Shown one piece after another: positions 1-10,575 of a stretch of DNA of 64,000 nt. Source of the stretch: Sipunculus nudus (taxonomy: Eukaryota > Annelida > Sipuncula > Golfingiida > Sipunculidae); the NCBI GenBank assembly GCA_026874595.1, contig CM049307.1:31346362-31410361 (forward strand), given 5' to 3'. Every line of letters begins with the position of its first letter. Within the stretch, counting starts at the first letter, position 1. The position numbers and the translations under genes are program-made. The notes below the pieces were generated by a model that saw only the letters and a list, made by a program, of their open reading frames with translations, was not told the DNA's origin and ran no database searches.

Positions 1-30
1 TTTTAAAAAAATCCCATAAGATTGTTCTCT

Positions 31-84
31 AGAAAAGAAGAAAGAAAGACAAACAAAGAAAGATAGAAAGAAAGAAGTAGGAAA
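31..84 (+). repeat. Purine-rich (GAAA)n-like tract of the unit
   Basis: Fifty-four bases made almost only of A and G, broken by C at two places and T at two, rich in GAAA and AAAG steps. A copy lies at the same offset in all 25 units. It has at least four states: ACAAACAAAGAAAGATAG (units 1, 2, 5, 12-side copies and others), ACAAACAAAGACAGATAG (units 3, 6, 8, 14), GGAAGACAGAAAC (units 4, 7, 9, 11) and GAAAGACAGAAAC (units 10, 17, 20, 22, 25). These states are useful class markers. It looks like a decayed microsatellite embedded in the unit. Confidence 0.85.
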
Positions 85-394
85 TATTCAGGATGGAAAT
101 GTCGAGATGTTGGGAGAGCCACAGTTTGATTTGAAGCACTGCAAAATTTAAAATGTGCCTACACAATCAAGGCCATTTATTATTAGTTTATCATTCCCTG
201 GTCCTTTCCTTGTTTGAAACTGAATATTCATGAACACAACCCAACCAAAATCTTGATGTTCAGGATAGAGAACATGTTTGCTACACACAATATCTGTGGA
301 ATACTTTTGATTTGAATAAGTTTTGGAATCATTTTCTTGAACAGATATTAACTGTCCAATAAAAGGAATAGCTTCTGGGAAAAATTTAAGGGGG

Positions 395-1037
395 AATGCT
401 GGAAGTCAAACAGATTATTAGTGTCTTGGTTTTGTCTGGACTGACAGTGACAACTTTGGTTTAGGGCTTGAAAGACCAGCAGAGAGATAAAAATATGGTT
501 ACAGTCAACAACGCATCTCTGAGACCTGTAAACATGGGCATCTGAAGTAAATAGAAACATCTAAATAGTTCATGCTGTTATACTAGACATTATATTGTTT
601 TGTTAGGAAATTATCTCAAATATAATTAGAGGTTTACTTTTACCTAAAACCAGATATCAGTAGCCACAGGGTAACCAAAATAGTTCAGTTCAGCCCGAAT
701 TGGGATACTGTAATATGAGTAGAATAATATGTTGCATAAGAAAGGTATGCTGTTATGGAGTGAAGGAAAAATTAGCTTGATGAACAGACAAACAGATTCT
801 GAAGGTTTCTTTGCCAAGAGCAGTCAGATATTTGTGGAGTCAGCCAGATGGATCTGATGAGCACTATTGTTAAGAATTATGGTAGCCAGATACAGTATGA
901 AAATGTAAGTGGTTAAATATGATTCTCTGAGAAGTCATGTGAGGGTTGACAAGAATAATAGGAACAGTATATTGGCTGATAAATCTAGTTTGACAATTTT
1001 TTAAAACTTTTTAGACATTGAATCTGTTTTACTGACA
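395..1037 (+). repeat. Internal direct repeat L of the unit (first copy)
   Basis: Begins AATGCTGGAAGTCAAACAGA and ends GACATTGAATCTGTTTTACT plus a few bases. It aligns along its whole length with 1039-1682. Shared landmarks in order are GTCAAACAGAT, GTGACAACTTTGGTTTAG, AAAGACCAGCAGAG, ATATGGTTACAGTCAACAAC, AACATGGGCATCTGAAG, AGTAGCCACAGGGTAACC and GATATGATTCTCTGA. L carries about 20 bp at 765-784 (GGAAAAATTAGCTTGATGAA) that R lacks. The pair recurs at the same offsets in every full unit. Confidence 0.93.
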
Positions 1038-1038
1038 C

Positions 1039-1682
1039 AATGCTGGGAATGGTTGAAGTCAAACAGATAATAAGTGTGTCTTGGTATTGTCTGGAGTGAA
1101 AGTGACAACTTTGGTTTAGTACTTGGAAAGACCAGCAGAGGGATAGAAATATGGTTACAGTCAACAACGCATCTCTGAGACTTTTACCTGTAAACATGGG
1201 CATCTGAAGCAACTAGAAACATTAAATATGCTCATGTGGTTATACTGGATGTCATAAGGTTTTGTGAGGAAATTACCTCAAATATAATTACAGGTTCATT
1301 TTTACCTAAAACCAGGTATCAGTAGCCACAGGGTAACCAAAATAGTTCAGTTCAACCTGCATTGGGTCACAGTAAAATTGGTAAAATAATTCATGTTACA
1401 TAAGAAAGTTATGCTTTTATGGAGTGAACAGACAAACATATTCTGAAGGTTTGTTTGCCAAGAGCAGTCAGATATGTGTGGTGTAAGCCGGATAGCTCTG
1501 ATGAGCAATATCGTGTAGGATTATGGGAGGCACATACAGCATGAAAATGTTAGTGGTTAGATATGATTCTCTGAAAAGTCATGTAAGTTTCGACAAAAAT
1601 AAAGAGGAACTGTATATTGGATGATATATCTAGTGTGACAATTTCTTTTGAATGTTTAGACATTGAATCTGTTTTACTGACA
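1039..1682 (+). repeat. Internal direct repeat R of the unit (second copy)
   Basis: Second copy of the 0.64-kb internal duplication, about 645-653 bp downstream of L. It has an extra TTTTACCTG-like insertion after GAGAC (near 1180) and a longer GGGAATGGTTG start, and lacks the 20-bp segment of L. Divergence between L and R is plain by eye (a difference every few bases over much of the length), while R copies in different units differ at only a few sites. The duplication therefore predates amplification of the 2.64-kb unit. Confidence 0.93.
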
Positions 1683-2645
1683 GCTGTGTATTTTGTGGTC
1701 CCTGTTTGTGATGGGGTGGGTCTTAAAATCTGTTGATTTGGTGATCAAATGGTTGATATGACACATATGAGTGTTGTGAGAAAAAATTGACCCCAATATT
1801 GGATCAAACTGAAAGAAAGATTTCTGGTTTTATGGAAACAGATATGCTGGCCTTTCTTGGAAACAGATATATTTTGTGGCATCTGTATATGTTGCCTTAT
1901 GCGATCATACACCCAACAAGGAGAGGACCTGAGCTACAACTGACTTTTAAAGCCTGTCCTGACATATTTTTCTTTTGGTCATAATGTGATCAGAGTATCA
2001 GAGTTAGACCTGTTTCCTGGTCATGAAACAAAATATATCCAAATCAGCTGGACAATGTATTGAACAATCAGATTAAGAAGTGAGAAGTTTCACTATAATA
2101 GGAACATTTTCAGTGAAAAGCCCCATTGGATTTCTAAGCGATTCATGCCAAAATTTGCTGTTTTCATATTGATATGGAACCAAACTGGTGACTCCACAAG
2201 CAATACCTTCTTGTTTTACAAATTTAATTGTTATTTTCAGATTGACACCTATCATGTCAAAGTAACAGAAAGCAGCAGCCATAAATTTGACTGGCATTTA
2301 AAAAAAAAGAAGAATGACCTTGAACTATTCCTACACTCATGTAGTCCTGCATAGTTTTATGAAAATTGGACCAAAGAATTGTTATCCAAAATCTGACAAA
2401 GAGTTTTGAAATTTCACATATTCTCATGATTACTCTTTTTCATGTTTTTATGAGATTTTCATTCCAAGTGTCTAACTGCCTATTTGGTCTGACAAAATAA
2501 CACCATTCCAAAAAGAGACGCTGAGGATGTGAGATGTTGCATGCTTTTTTATTTTATTTTTACATTTCTGATTTCAAGGTGTCTATGAGGAACTGGTTGT
2601 AATGATGCCAGATTTTATGGGCAGTGAGCCAGATGAAATGGAAAT
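1683..2645 (+). repeat. Unit 3' block, unrelated to L/R
   Basis: About 960 bp with no visible similarity to L or R. It holds a short direct repeat GGAAACAGATAT at 1834 and 1859 (25 bp apart) and a T-rich tract at 2545-2561. The stretch from about 1690 to 2130 varies little between units; the stretch from about 2145 on carries most class-specific changes. Open frames here are short and on both strands, and I see no gene. Confidence 0.8.
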
Positions 2646-5288
2646 TTTTAAAAAAATCCCATAAGATTGTTCTCTAGAAAAGAAGAAAGAAAGACAAACA
2701 AAGAAAGATAGAAAGAAAGAAGTAGGAAATATTCAGGATGGAAATGTCGAGATGTTGGGAGAGCCACAGTTTGATTTGAAGCACTGCAAAATTTAAAATG
2801 TGCCTACACAATCAAGGCCATTTATTATTAGTTTATCATTCCCTGGTCCTTTCCTTGTTTGAAACTGAATATTCATGAACACAACCCAACCAAAATCTTG
2901 ATGTTCAGGATAGAGAACATGTTTGCTACACACAATATCTGTGGAATACTTTTGATTTGAATAAGTTTTGGAATCATTTTCTTGAACAGATATTAACTGT
3001 CCAATAAAAGGAATAGCTTCTGGGAAAAATTTAAGGGGGAATGCTGGAAGTCAAACAGATTATTAGTGTCTTGGTTTTGTCTGGACTGACAGTGACAACT
3101 TTGGTTTAGGGCTTGAAAGACCAGCAGAGAGATAAAAATATGGTTACAGTCAACAACGCATCTCTGAGACCTGTAAACATGGGCATCTGAAGTAAATAGA
3201 AACATCTAAATAGTTCATGCTGTTATACTAGACATTATATTGTTTTGTTAGGAAATTATCTCAAATATAATTAGAGGTTTACTTTTACCTAAAACCAGAT
3301 ATCAGTAGCCACAGGGTAACCAAAATAGTTCAGTTCAGCCCGAATTGGGATACTGTAATATGAGTAGAATAATATGTTGCATAAGAAAGGTATGCTGTTA
3401 TGGAGTGAAGGAAAAATTAGCTTGATGAACAGACAAACAGATTCTGAAGGTTTCTTTGCCAAGAGCAGTCAGATATTTGTGGAGTCAGCCAGATGGATCT
3501 GATGAGCACTATTGTTAAGAATTATGGTAGCCAGATACAGTATGAAAATGTAAGTGGTTAAATATGATTCTCTGAGAAGTCATGTGAGGGTTGACAAGAA
3601 TAATAGGAACAGTATATTGGCTGATAAATCTAGTTTGACAATTTTTTAAAACTTTTTAGACATTGAATCTGTTTTACTGACACAATGCTGGGAATGGTTG
3701 AAGTCAAACAGATAATAAGTGTGTCTTGGTATTGTCTGGAGTGAAAGTGACAACTTTGGTTTAGTACTTGGAAAGACCAGCAGAGGGATAGAAATATGGT
3801 TACAGTCAACAACGCATCTCTGAGACTTTTACCTGTAAACATGGGCATCTGAAGCAACTAGAAACATTAAATATGCTCATGTGGTTATACTGGATGTCAT
3901 AAGGTTTTGTGAGGAAATTACCTCAAATATAATTACAGGTTCATTTTTACCTAAAACCAGGTATCAGTAGCCACAGGGTAACCAAAATAGTTCAGTTCAA
4001 CCTGCATTGGGTCACAGTAAAATTGGTAAAATAATTCATGTTACATAAGAAAGTTATGCTTTTATGGAGTGAACAGACAAACATATTCTGAAGGTTTGTT
4101 TGCCAAGAGCAGTCAGATATGTGTGGTGTAAGCCGGATAGCTCTGATGAGCAATATCGTGTAGGATTATGGGAGGCACATACAGCATGAAAATGTTAGTG
4201 GTTAGATATGATTCTCTGAAAAGTCATGTAAGTTTCGACAAAAATAAAGAGGAACTGTATATTGGATGATATATCTAGTGTGACAATTTCTTTTGAATGT
4301 TTAGACATTGAATCTGTTTTACTGACAGCTGTGTATTTTGTGGTCCCTGTTTGTGATGGGGTGGGTCTTAAAATCTGTTGATTTGGTGATCAAATGGTTG
4401 ATATGACACATATGAGTGTTGTGAGAAAAAATTGACCCCAATATTGGATCAAACTGAAAGAAAGATTTCTGGTTTTATGGAAACAGATATGCTGGCCTTT
4501 CTTGGAAACAGATATATTTTGTGGCATCTGTATATGTTGCCTTATGCGATCATACACCCAACAAGGAGAGGACCTGAGCTACAACTGACTTTTAAAGCCT
4601 GTCCTGACATATTTTTCTTTTGGTCATAATGTGATCAGAGTATCAGAGTTAGACCTGTTTCCTGGTCATGAAACAAAATATATCCAAATCAGCTGGACAA
4701 TGTATTGAACAATCAGATTAAGAAGTGAGAAGTTTCACTATAATAGGAACATTTTCAGTGAAAAGCCCCATTGGATTTCTAAGCGATTCATGCCAAAATT
4801 TGCTGTTTTCATATTGATATGGAACCAAACTGGTGACTCCACAAGCAATACCTTCTTGTTTAACAAATTAAATTGTTATTTTCAGATTGACACCTATCAT
4901 GTCAAAGTAACAGAAAGCAGCAGCCATAAATTTGACTGGCATTTAAAAAAAAGAAGAATGACCTTGAACTATTCCTACACTCATGTAGTCCTGCATAGTT
5001 TTATGAAAATTGGACCAAAGAATTGTTATACAAAATCTGACAAAGAGTTTTGAAATTTCACATATTCTCATGATTACTCTTTTTCATGTTTTTATGAGAT
5101 TTTCATTCCAAGTGTCTAACTGCCTATTTGGTCTGACAAAATAACACCATTCCAAAAAGAGACGCTGAGGATGTGAGATGTTGCATGCTTTTTTATTTTA
5201 TTTTTACATTTCTGATTTCAAGGTGTCTATGAGGAACTGGTTGTAATGATGCCAGATTTGATGGGCAGTGAGCCAGATGAAATGGAAA
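2646..5288 (+). repeat. Array unit 2 (left-domain type 2)
   Basis: 5' block and repeat L match unit 1. The 3' block differs: GTTTAACAAATTAAATTG at 4857 in place of GTTTTACAAATTTAATTG, and GTTATACAAAATC near 5027. Nearly identical to unit 5; a visible difference is A at 4440 where unit 5 has T at 12370. The 3' block type recurs in units 5, 7 and 13. Confidence 0.96.
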
Positions 5289-7928
5289 TTGTAAAAAAAT
5301 CCCATAAGATTGTTCTCTAGAAAAGAAGAAAGAAAGACAAACAAAGACAGATAGAAAGAAAGAAGTAGGAAATATTCAGGATAGAAATGTCGAGATGTTG
5401 GGAGAGCCACAGTTTGATTTGAAGCACTGCAAAATTTAAAATGTGCCTACACAATCAAGGCCATTTATTATTAGTTTATCATTCCCTGGTCCTTTCCTTG
5501 TTTGAAACTGAATATTCACGAACACAACCCAACCAAAATCTTGATGTTCAGGATAGAGAACATGTTTGCTACACATTATCTGTGGAATACTTTTGATTTG
5601 AATAAGTTTTGGAATCATTTTCTTGAACAGATATTAACTGTCCAATAAAAGGAATAGCTTCTGGGAAAAATTTAAGGGGGAATGCTGGAAGTCAAACAGA
5701 TTATTAGTGTCTTGGTTTTGTCTGGACTGACAGTGACAACTTTGGTTTAGGGCTTGAAAGACCAGCAGAGAGATAAAAATATGGTTACAGTCAACAACGC
5801 ATCTCTGAGACCTGTAAACATGGGCATCTGAAGTAAATAGAAACATCTAAATAGTTCATGCTGTTATACTAGACATAATATTGTTTTGTTAGGAAATTAC
5901 CTCAAATATAATTAGAGGTTTACTTTTACCTAAAACCAGATATCAGTAGCCACAGGGTAACCAAAATAGTTCAGTTCAGCCCAAATTGGGATACTGTAAT
6001 ATGAGTAAAATAATATGTTGCATAAGAAAGGTATGCTGTTATGAAGTGAAGGAAAAATTAGCTTGATGAACAGACAAACAGATTCTGAAGGTTTCTTTGC
6101 CAAGAGCAGTCAGATATTTGTGGAGTCAGCCAGATGGATCTGATGAGCACTATTGTTAAGAATTATGGTAGCCAGATACAGTATGAAAATGTAAGTGGTT
6201 AAATATGATTCTCTGAGAAGTCATGTGAGGGTTGACAAGAATAATAGGAACAGTATATTGGCTGATAAATCTAGTTTGACAATTTTTTAAAACTTTTTAG
6301 ACATTGAATCTGTTTTACTGACACAATGCTGGGAATGGTTGAAGTCAAACAGATAATAAGTGTGTCTTGGTATTGTCTGGAGTGAAAGTGACAACTTTGG
6401 TTTAGTACTTGGAAAGACCAGCAGAGGGATAGAAATATGGTTACAGTCAACAACGCATCTCTGAGACTTTTACCTGTAAACATGGGCATCTGAAGCAACT
6501 AGAAACATTAAATATGCTCATGTGGTTATACTGGATGTCATAAGGTTTTGTGAGGAAATTACCTCAAATATAATTACAGGTTCATTTTTACCTAAAACCA
6601 GGTATCAGTAGCCACAGGGTAACCAAAATAGTTCAGTTCAACCTGCATTGGGTCACAGTAAAATTGGTAAAATAATACATGTTACATAAGAAAGTTATGC
6701 TTTTATGGAGTGAACAGACAAACATATTCTGAAGGTTTGTTTGCCAAGAGCAGTCAGATATGTGTGGTGTAAGCCGGATAGCTCTGATGAGCAATATCGT
6801 GTAGGATTATGGGAGGCACATACAGCATGAAAATGTTAGTGGTTAGATATGATTCTCTGAAAAGTCATGTAAGTTTTGACAAAAATAAAGAGGAACTGTA
6901 TATTGGATGATATATCTAGTGTGACAATTTCTTTTGAATGTTTAGACATTGAATCTGTTTTACTGACAGCTGTGTATTTTGTGGTCCCTGTTTGTGATGG
7001 GGTGGGTCTTAAAATCTGTTGATTTGGTGATCAAATGGTTGATATGACACATATGAGTGTTGTGAGAAAAAATTGACCCCAATATTGGATCAAACTGAAT
7101 GAGATTTCTGGTTTTATGGAAACAGATATGCTGGCCTTTCTTGGAAACAGATATATTTTGTGGCATCTGTATATGTTGCCTTATGCCATCATACACCCAA
7201 CAAGGAGAGGACCTGAGCTACAACTGACTTTTAAAGCCTGTCCTGACATATTTTTCTTTTGGTCATAATGTGATCAGAGTATCAGAGTTAGACCTGTTTC
7301 CTGGTCATGAAACAAAATATATCCAAATCAGCTGGACAATGTATTGAACAATCAGATTAAGAAGTGAGAAGTTTCACTATAATAGGAACATTTTCAGTGA
7401 AAAGCCCCATTGGATTTCTAAGCGATTCATGCCAAAATTTGCTGTTTTCATATTGATATGGAACCAAACTGGTGACTCCACAAGCAATACCTTCTTGTTT
7501 TACAAATTAAATTGTTATTTTCAGATTGACACCTATCATGTCAAAGTAACAGAAAGCAGCAGCCATAAATTTGACTGGCAGTTTAAAAAAAAGAAGAATG
7601 ACCTTGAACTATTCCTACACTCATGTAGTCCTGCATAGTTTTATGAAAATTGGACCAAAGAATTGTTATCCAAAATCTGACAAAGAGTTTTGAAATTTCA
7701 CATATTCTCATGATTACTCTTTTTCATGTTTTTATGAGATTTTCATTCCAAGTGTCTAACTGCCTATTTGGTCTGACAAAATAACACCATTCCAAAAAGA
7801 GACACTAAGTTTGTGAGATGTTGCATGCTTTTTAAATTTTTTTTTACATTTCTGATTCCAAGGTGTCTATGAGGAACTGGTTGTAATGATGCCAGGTTTT
7901 ATGGGCAGTGAGCCAGATGAAATGAAAA
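5289..7928 (+). repeat. Array unit 3 (left-domain type 3)
   Basis: Starts with a TTGT junction, carries the ACAGATAG purine-tract state, ATTCACGAAC, and a 2-bp loss giving CTACACATTATC. Repeat L has CCCAAAT, GAGTAAAAT and TTATGAAG; R has AATAATACATG and TTTTGAC. The 3' block has a changed, 2-bp-shorter GAATGAGATTTC at about 7098 and GAGACACTAAGTTTG at 7799. Matches units 6 and 8 closely. Confidence 0.96.
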
Positions 7929-10575
7929 TTTCAAAAAAATCCCATAAGATTGTTCTCTAGAAAAGAAGAAAGGAAGACAGAAACAAAGAAAGATTGAAAG
8001 AAAGAAGTAGGAAATATTCAGGATAGAAATGTCGAGATGTTGGGAGAGCCACAGTTTGATTTGAAGCACTGCAAAATTTAAAATGTGCCTACACAATCAA
8101 GGCCATTTATTATTAGTTTATCATTCCCTGGTCCTTTCCTTGTTTGAAACTGAATATTCACGAACACAACCCAACCAAAATCTTGATGTTCAGGATAGAG
8201 AACATGTTTGCTACACACATTATCTGTGGAATACTTTTAATTTGAATAAGTTTTGGAATCATTTTCTTGAACAGATATTAACTGTCCAATAAAAGGAATA
8301 GCTTCTGGGAAAAATTTAAGGGGGAATGCTGGAAGTCAAACAGATTATTAGTGTCTTGGTTTTGTCTGGACTGACAGTGACAACTTTGGTTTAGGGCTTG
8401 AAAGACCAGCAGAGAGATAAAAATATGGTTACAGTCAACAACGCATCTCTGAGACCTGTAAACATGGGCATCTGAAGTAAATAGAAACATCTAAATAGTT
8501 CATGCTGTTATACTAGACATAATATTGTTTTGTTAGGAAATTACCTCAAATATAATTAGAGGTTTACTTTTACCTAAAACCAGATATCAGTAGCCACAGG
8601 GTAACCAAAATAGTTCAGTTCAGCCCAAATTGGGATACTGTAATATGAGTAAAATAATATGTTGCATAAGAAAGGTATGCTGTTATGAAGTGAAGGAAAA
8701 ATTAGCTTGATGAACAGACAAACAGATTCTGAAGGTTTCTTTGCCAAGAGCAGTCAGATATTTGTGGAGTCAGCCAGATGGATCTGATGAGCACTATTGT
8801 TAAGAATTATGGTAGCCAGATACAGTATGAAAATGTAAGTGGTTAAATATGATTCTCTGAGAAGTCATGTGAGGGTTGACAAGAATAATAGGAACAGTAT
8901 ATTGGCTGATAAATCTAGTTTGACAATTTTTTAAAACTTTTTAGACATTGAATCTGTTTTACTGACACAATGCTGGGAATGGTTGAAGTCAAACAGATAA
9001 TAAGTGTGTCTTGGTATTGTCTGGAGTGAAAGTGACAACTTTGGTTTAGTACTTGGAAAGACCAGCAGAGGGATAGAAATATGGTTACAGTCAACAACGC
9101 ATCTCTGAGACTTTTACCTGTAAACATGGGCATCTGAAGCAACTAGAAACATTAAATATGCTCATGTGGTTATACTGGATGTCATAAGGTTTTGTGAGGA
9201 AATTACCTCAAATATAATTACAGGTTCATTTTTACCTAAAACCAGGTATCAGTAGCCACAGGGTAACCAAAATAGTTCAGTTCAACCTGCATTGGGTCAC
9301 AGTAAAATTGGTAAAATAATTCATGTTACATAAGAAAGTTATGCTTTTATGGAGTGAACAGACAAACATATTCTGAAGGTTTGTTTGCCAAGAGCAGTCA
9401 GATATGTGTGGTGTAAGCCGGATAGCTCTGATGAGCAATATCGTGTAGGATTATGGGAGGCACATACAGCATGAAAATGTTAGTGGTTAGATATGATTCT
9501 CTGAAAAGTCATGTAAGTTTCGACAAAAATAAAGAGGAACTGTATATTGGATGATATATCTAGTGTGACAATTTCTTTTGAATGTTTAGACATTGAATCT
9601 GTTTTACTGACAGCTGTGTATTTTGTGGTCCCTGTTTGTGATGGGGTGGGTCTTAAAATCTGTTGATTTGGTGATCAAATGGTTGATATGACACATATGA
9701 GTGTTGTGAGAAAAAATTGACCCCAATATTGGATCAAACTGAAAGAAAGATTTCTGGTTTTATGGAAACAGATATGCTGGCCTTTCTTGGAAACAGATAT
9801 ATTTTGTGGCATCTGTATATGTTGCCTTATGCGATCATACACCCAACAAGGAGAGGACCTGAGCTACAACTGACTTTTAAAGCCTGTCCTGACATATTTT
9901 TCTTTTGGTCATAATGTGATCAGAGTATCAGAGTTAGACCTGTTTCCTGGTCATGAAACAAAATATATCCAAATCAGCTGGACAATGTATTGAACAATCA
10001 GATTAAGAAGTGAGAAGTTTCACTATAATAGGAACATTTTCAGTGAAAAGCCCCATTGGATTTCTAAGCGATTCATGCCAAAATTTGCTGTTTTCATATT
10101 GATATGGAACCAAACTGGTGACTCCACAAGCAATACCTTCTTGTTTTACAAATTTAATTGTTATTTTCAGATTGACACCTATCATGTCAAAGTAACAGAA
10201 AGCAGCAGCCATAAATTTGACTGGCATTTAAAAAAAAAGAAGAATGACCTTGAACTATTCCTACACTCATGTAGTCCTGCATAGTTTTATGAAAATTGGA
10301 CCAAAGAATTGTTATCCAAAATCTGACAAAGAGTTTTGAAATTTCACATATTCTCATGATTACTCTTTTTCATGTTTTTATGAGATTTTCATTCCAAGTG
10401 TCTAACTGCCTATTTGGTCTGACAAAATAACACCATTCCAAAAAGAGACGCTGAGGATGTGAGATGTTGCATGCTTTTTTATTTTATTTTTACATTTCTG
10501 ATTTCAAGGTGTCTATGAGGAACTGGTTGTAATGATGCCAGATTTTATGGGCAGTGAGCCAGATGAAATGGAAAT
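7929..10575 (+). repeat. Array unit 4 (mosaic: type 3-like front, type 1 back)
   Basis: Begins with a TTTC junction and GGAAGACAGAAAC. Repeat L carries type 3 states (AATATTG, CCCAAAT, TTATGAAG near 8691), but repeat R and the 3' block carry type 1 states (AATAATTCATG near 9318, TTTCGAC, GCGATC, AAATTTAATTG). The switch therefore lies between about 8.70 and 9.32 kb. Downstream of it, the array copies units 1-3 at an offset of 7,930 bp. Confidence 0.95.

Larger units (their letters stand above)
1..2645 (+). repeat. Array unit 1 (left-domain type 1)
   Basis: Reference unit for offsets used elsewhere. Diagnostic states: GGATGGAAATG and ATTCATGAAC in the 5' block, CACACAATATC near 290, CCCGAAT and GAGTAGAAT in repeat L, AATAATTCATG and TTTCGAC in repeat R, GCGATC at 1901, and AAATTTAATTG in the 3' block. 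Its 3' part matches units 4 and 12; its 5' part matches units 2 and 5. The window may cut it at or near the chosen start, so what lies upstream is unseen. Confidence 0.96.

Noticed and set aside
358-402. AATAAA at 358-363 followed by AATTTAAGGGGGAATGCTGG, resembling a polyadenylation signal plus a retroviral polypurine tract at the start of repeat L, with L/R as a possible LTR pair
   Set aside because: L and R are directly adjacent with no internal region, I see no primer-binding site, no TG...CA ends with a target duplication, and no gag/pol remnant. A resemblance by chance cannot be excluded, so no element is called.
348-560. Minus-strand 70-codon frame, and its paralogous frame at 985-1212, repeated through the array
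   Set aside because: They are the same stretch of repeats L and R read on the minus strand; their likeness is explained by the internal duplication. The first is lost in units with AAAGATCT (start codon gone), the second opens at TTG. No domain, no conserved start, no sign of selection.
2233-2243. TTATTTTCAG-like splice acceptor in the 3' block
   Set aside because: Such T-rich-AG strings are common in AT-rich DNA; no partnered exon, donor or transcript evidence. It is also changed to TTATTTCCAG in class A units.
2145-2354. Plus-strand frame of 69-87 codons in the 3' block, present in most units
   Set aside because: It has an ATG, but its length shifts among units with run-length changes in an A tract, replacements are free, and a minus-strand frame overlaps it in several units. 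Most likely chance frame in AT-rich DNA.
5204-5410. Minus-strand hydrophobic 68-codon frame over the purine tract and its neighbours in other units
   Set aside because: The Phe/Leu/Ser-rich translation comes from reading the GAAA-rich tract on the other strand; composition, not a membrane protein.
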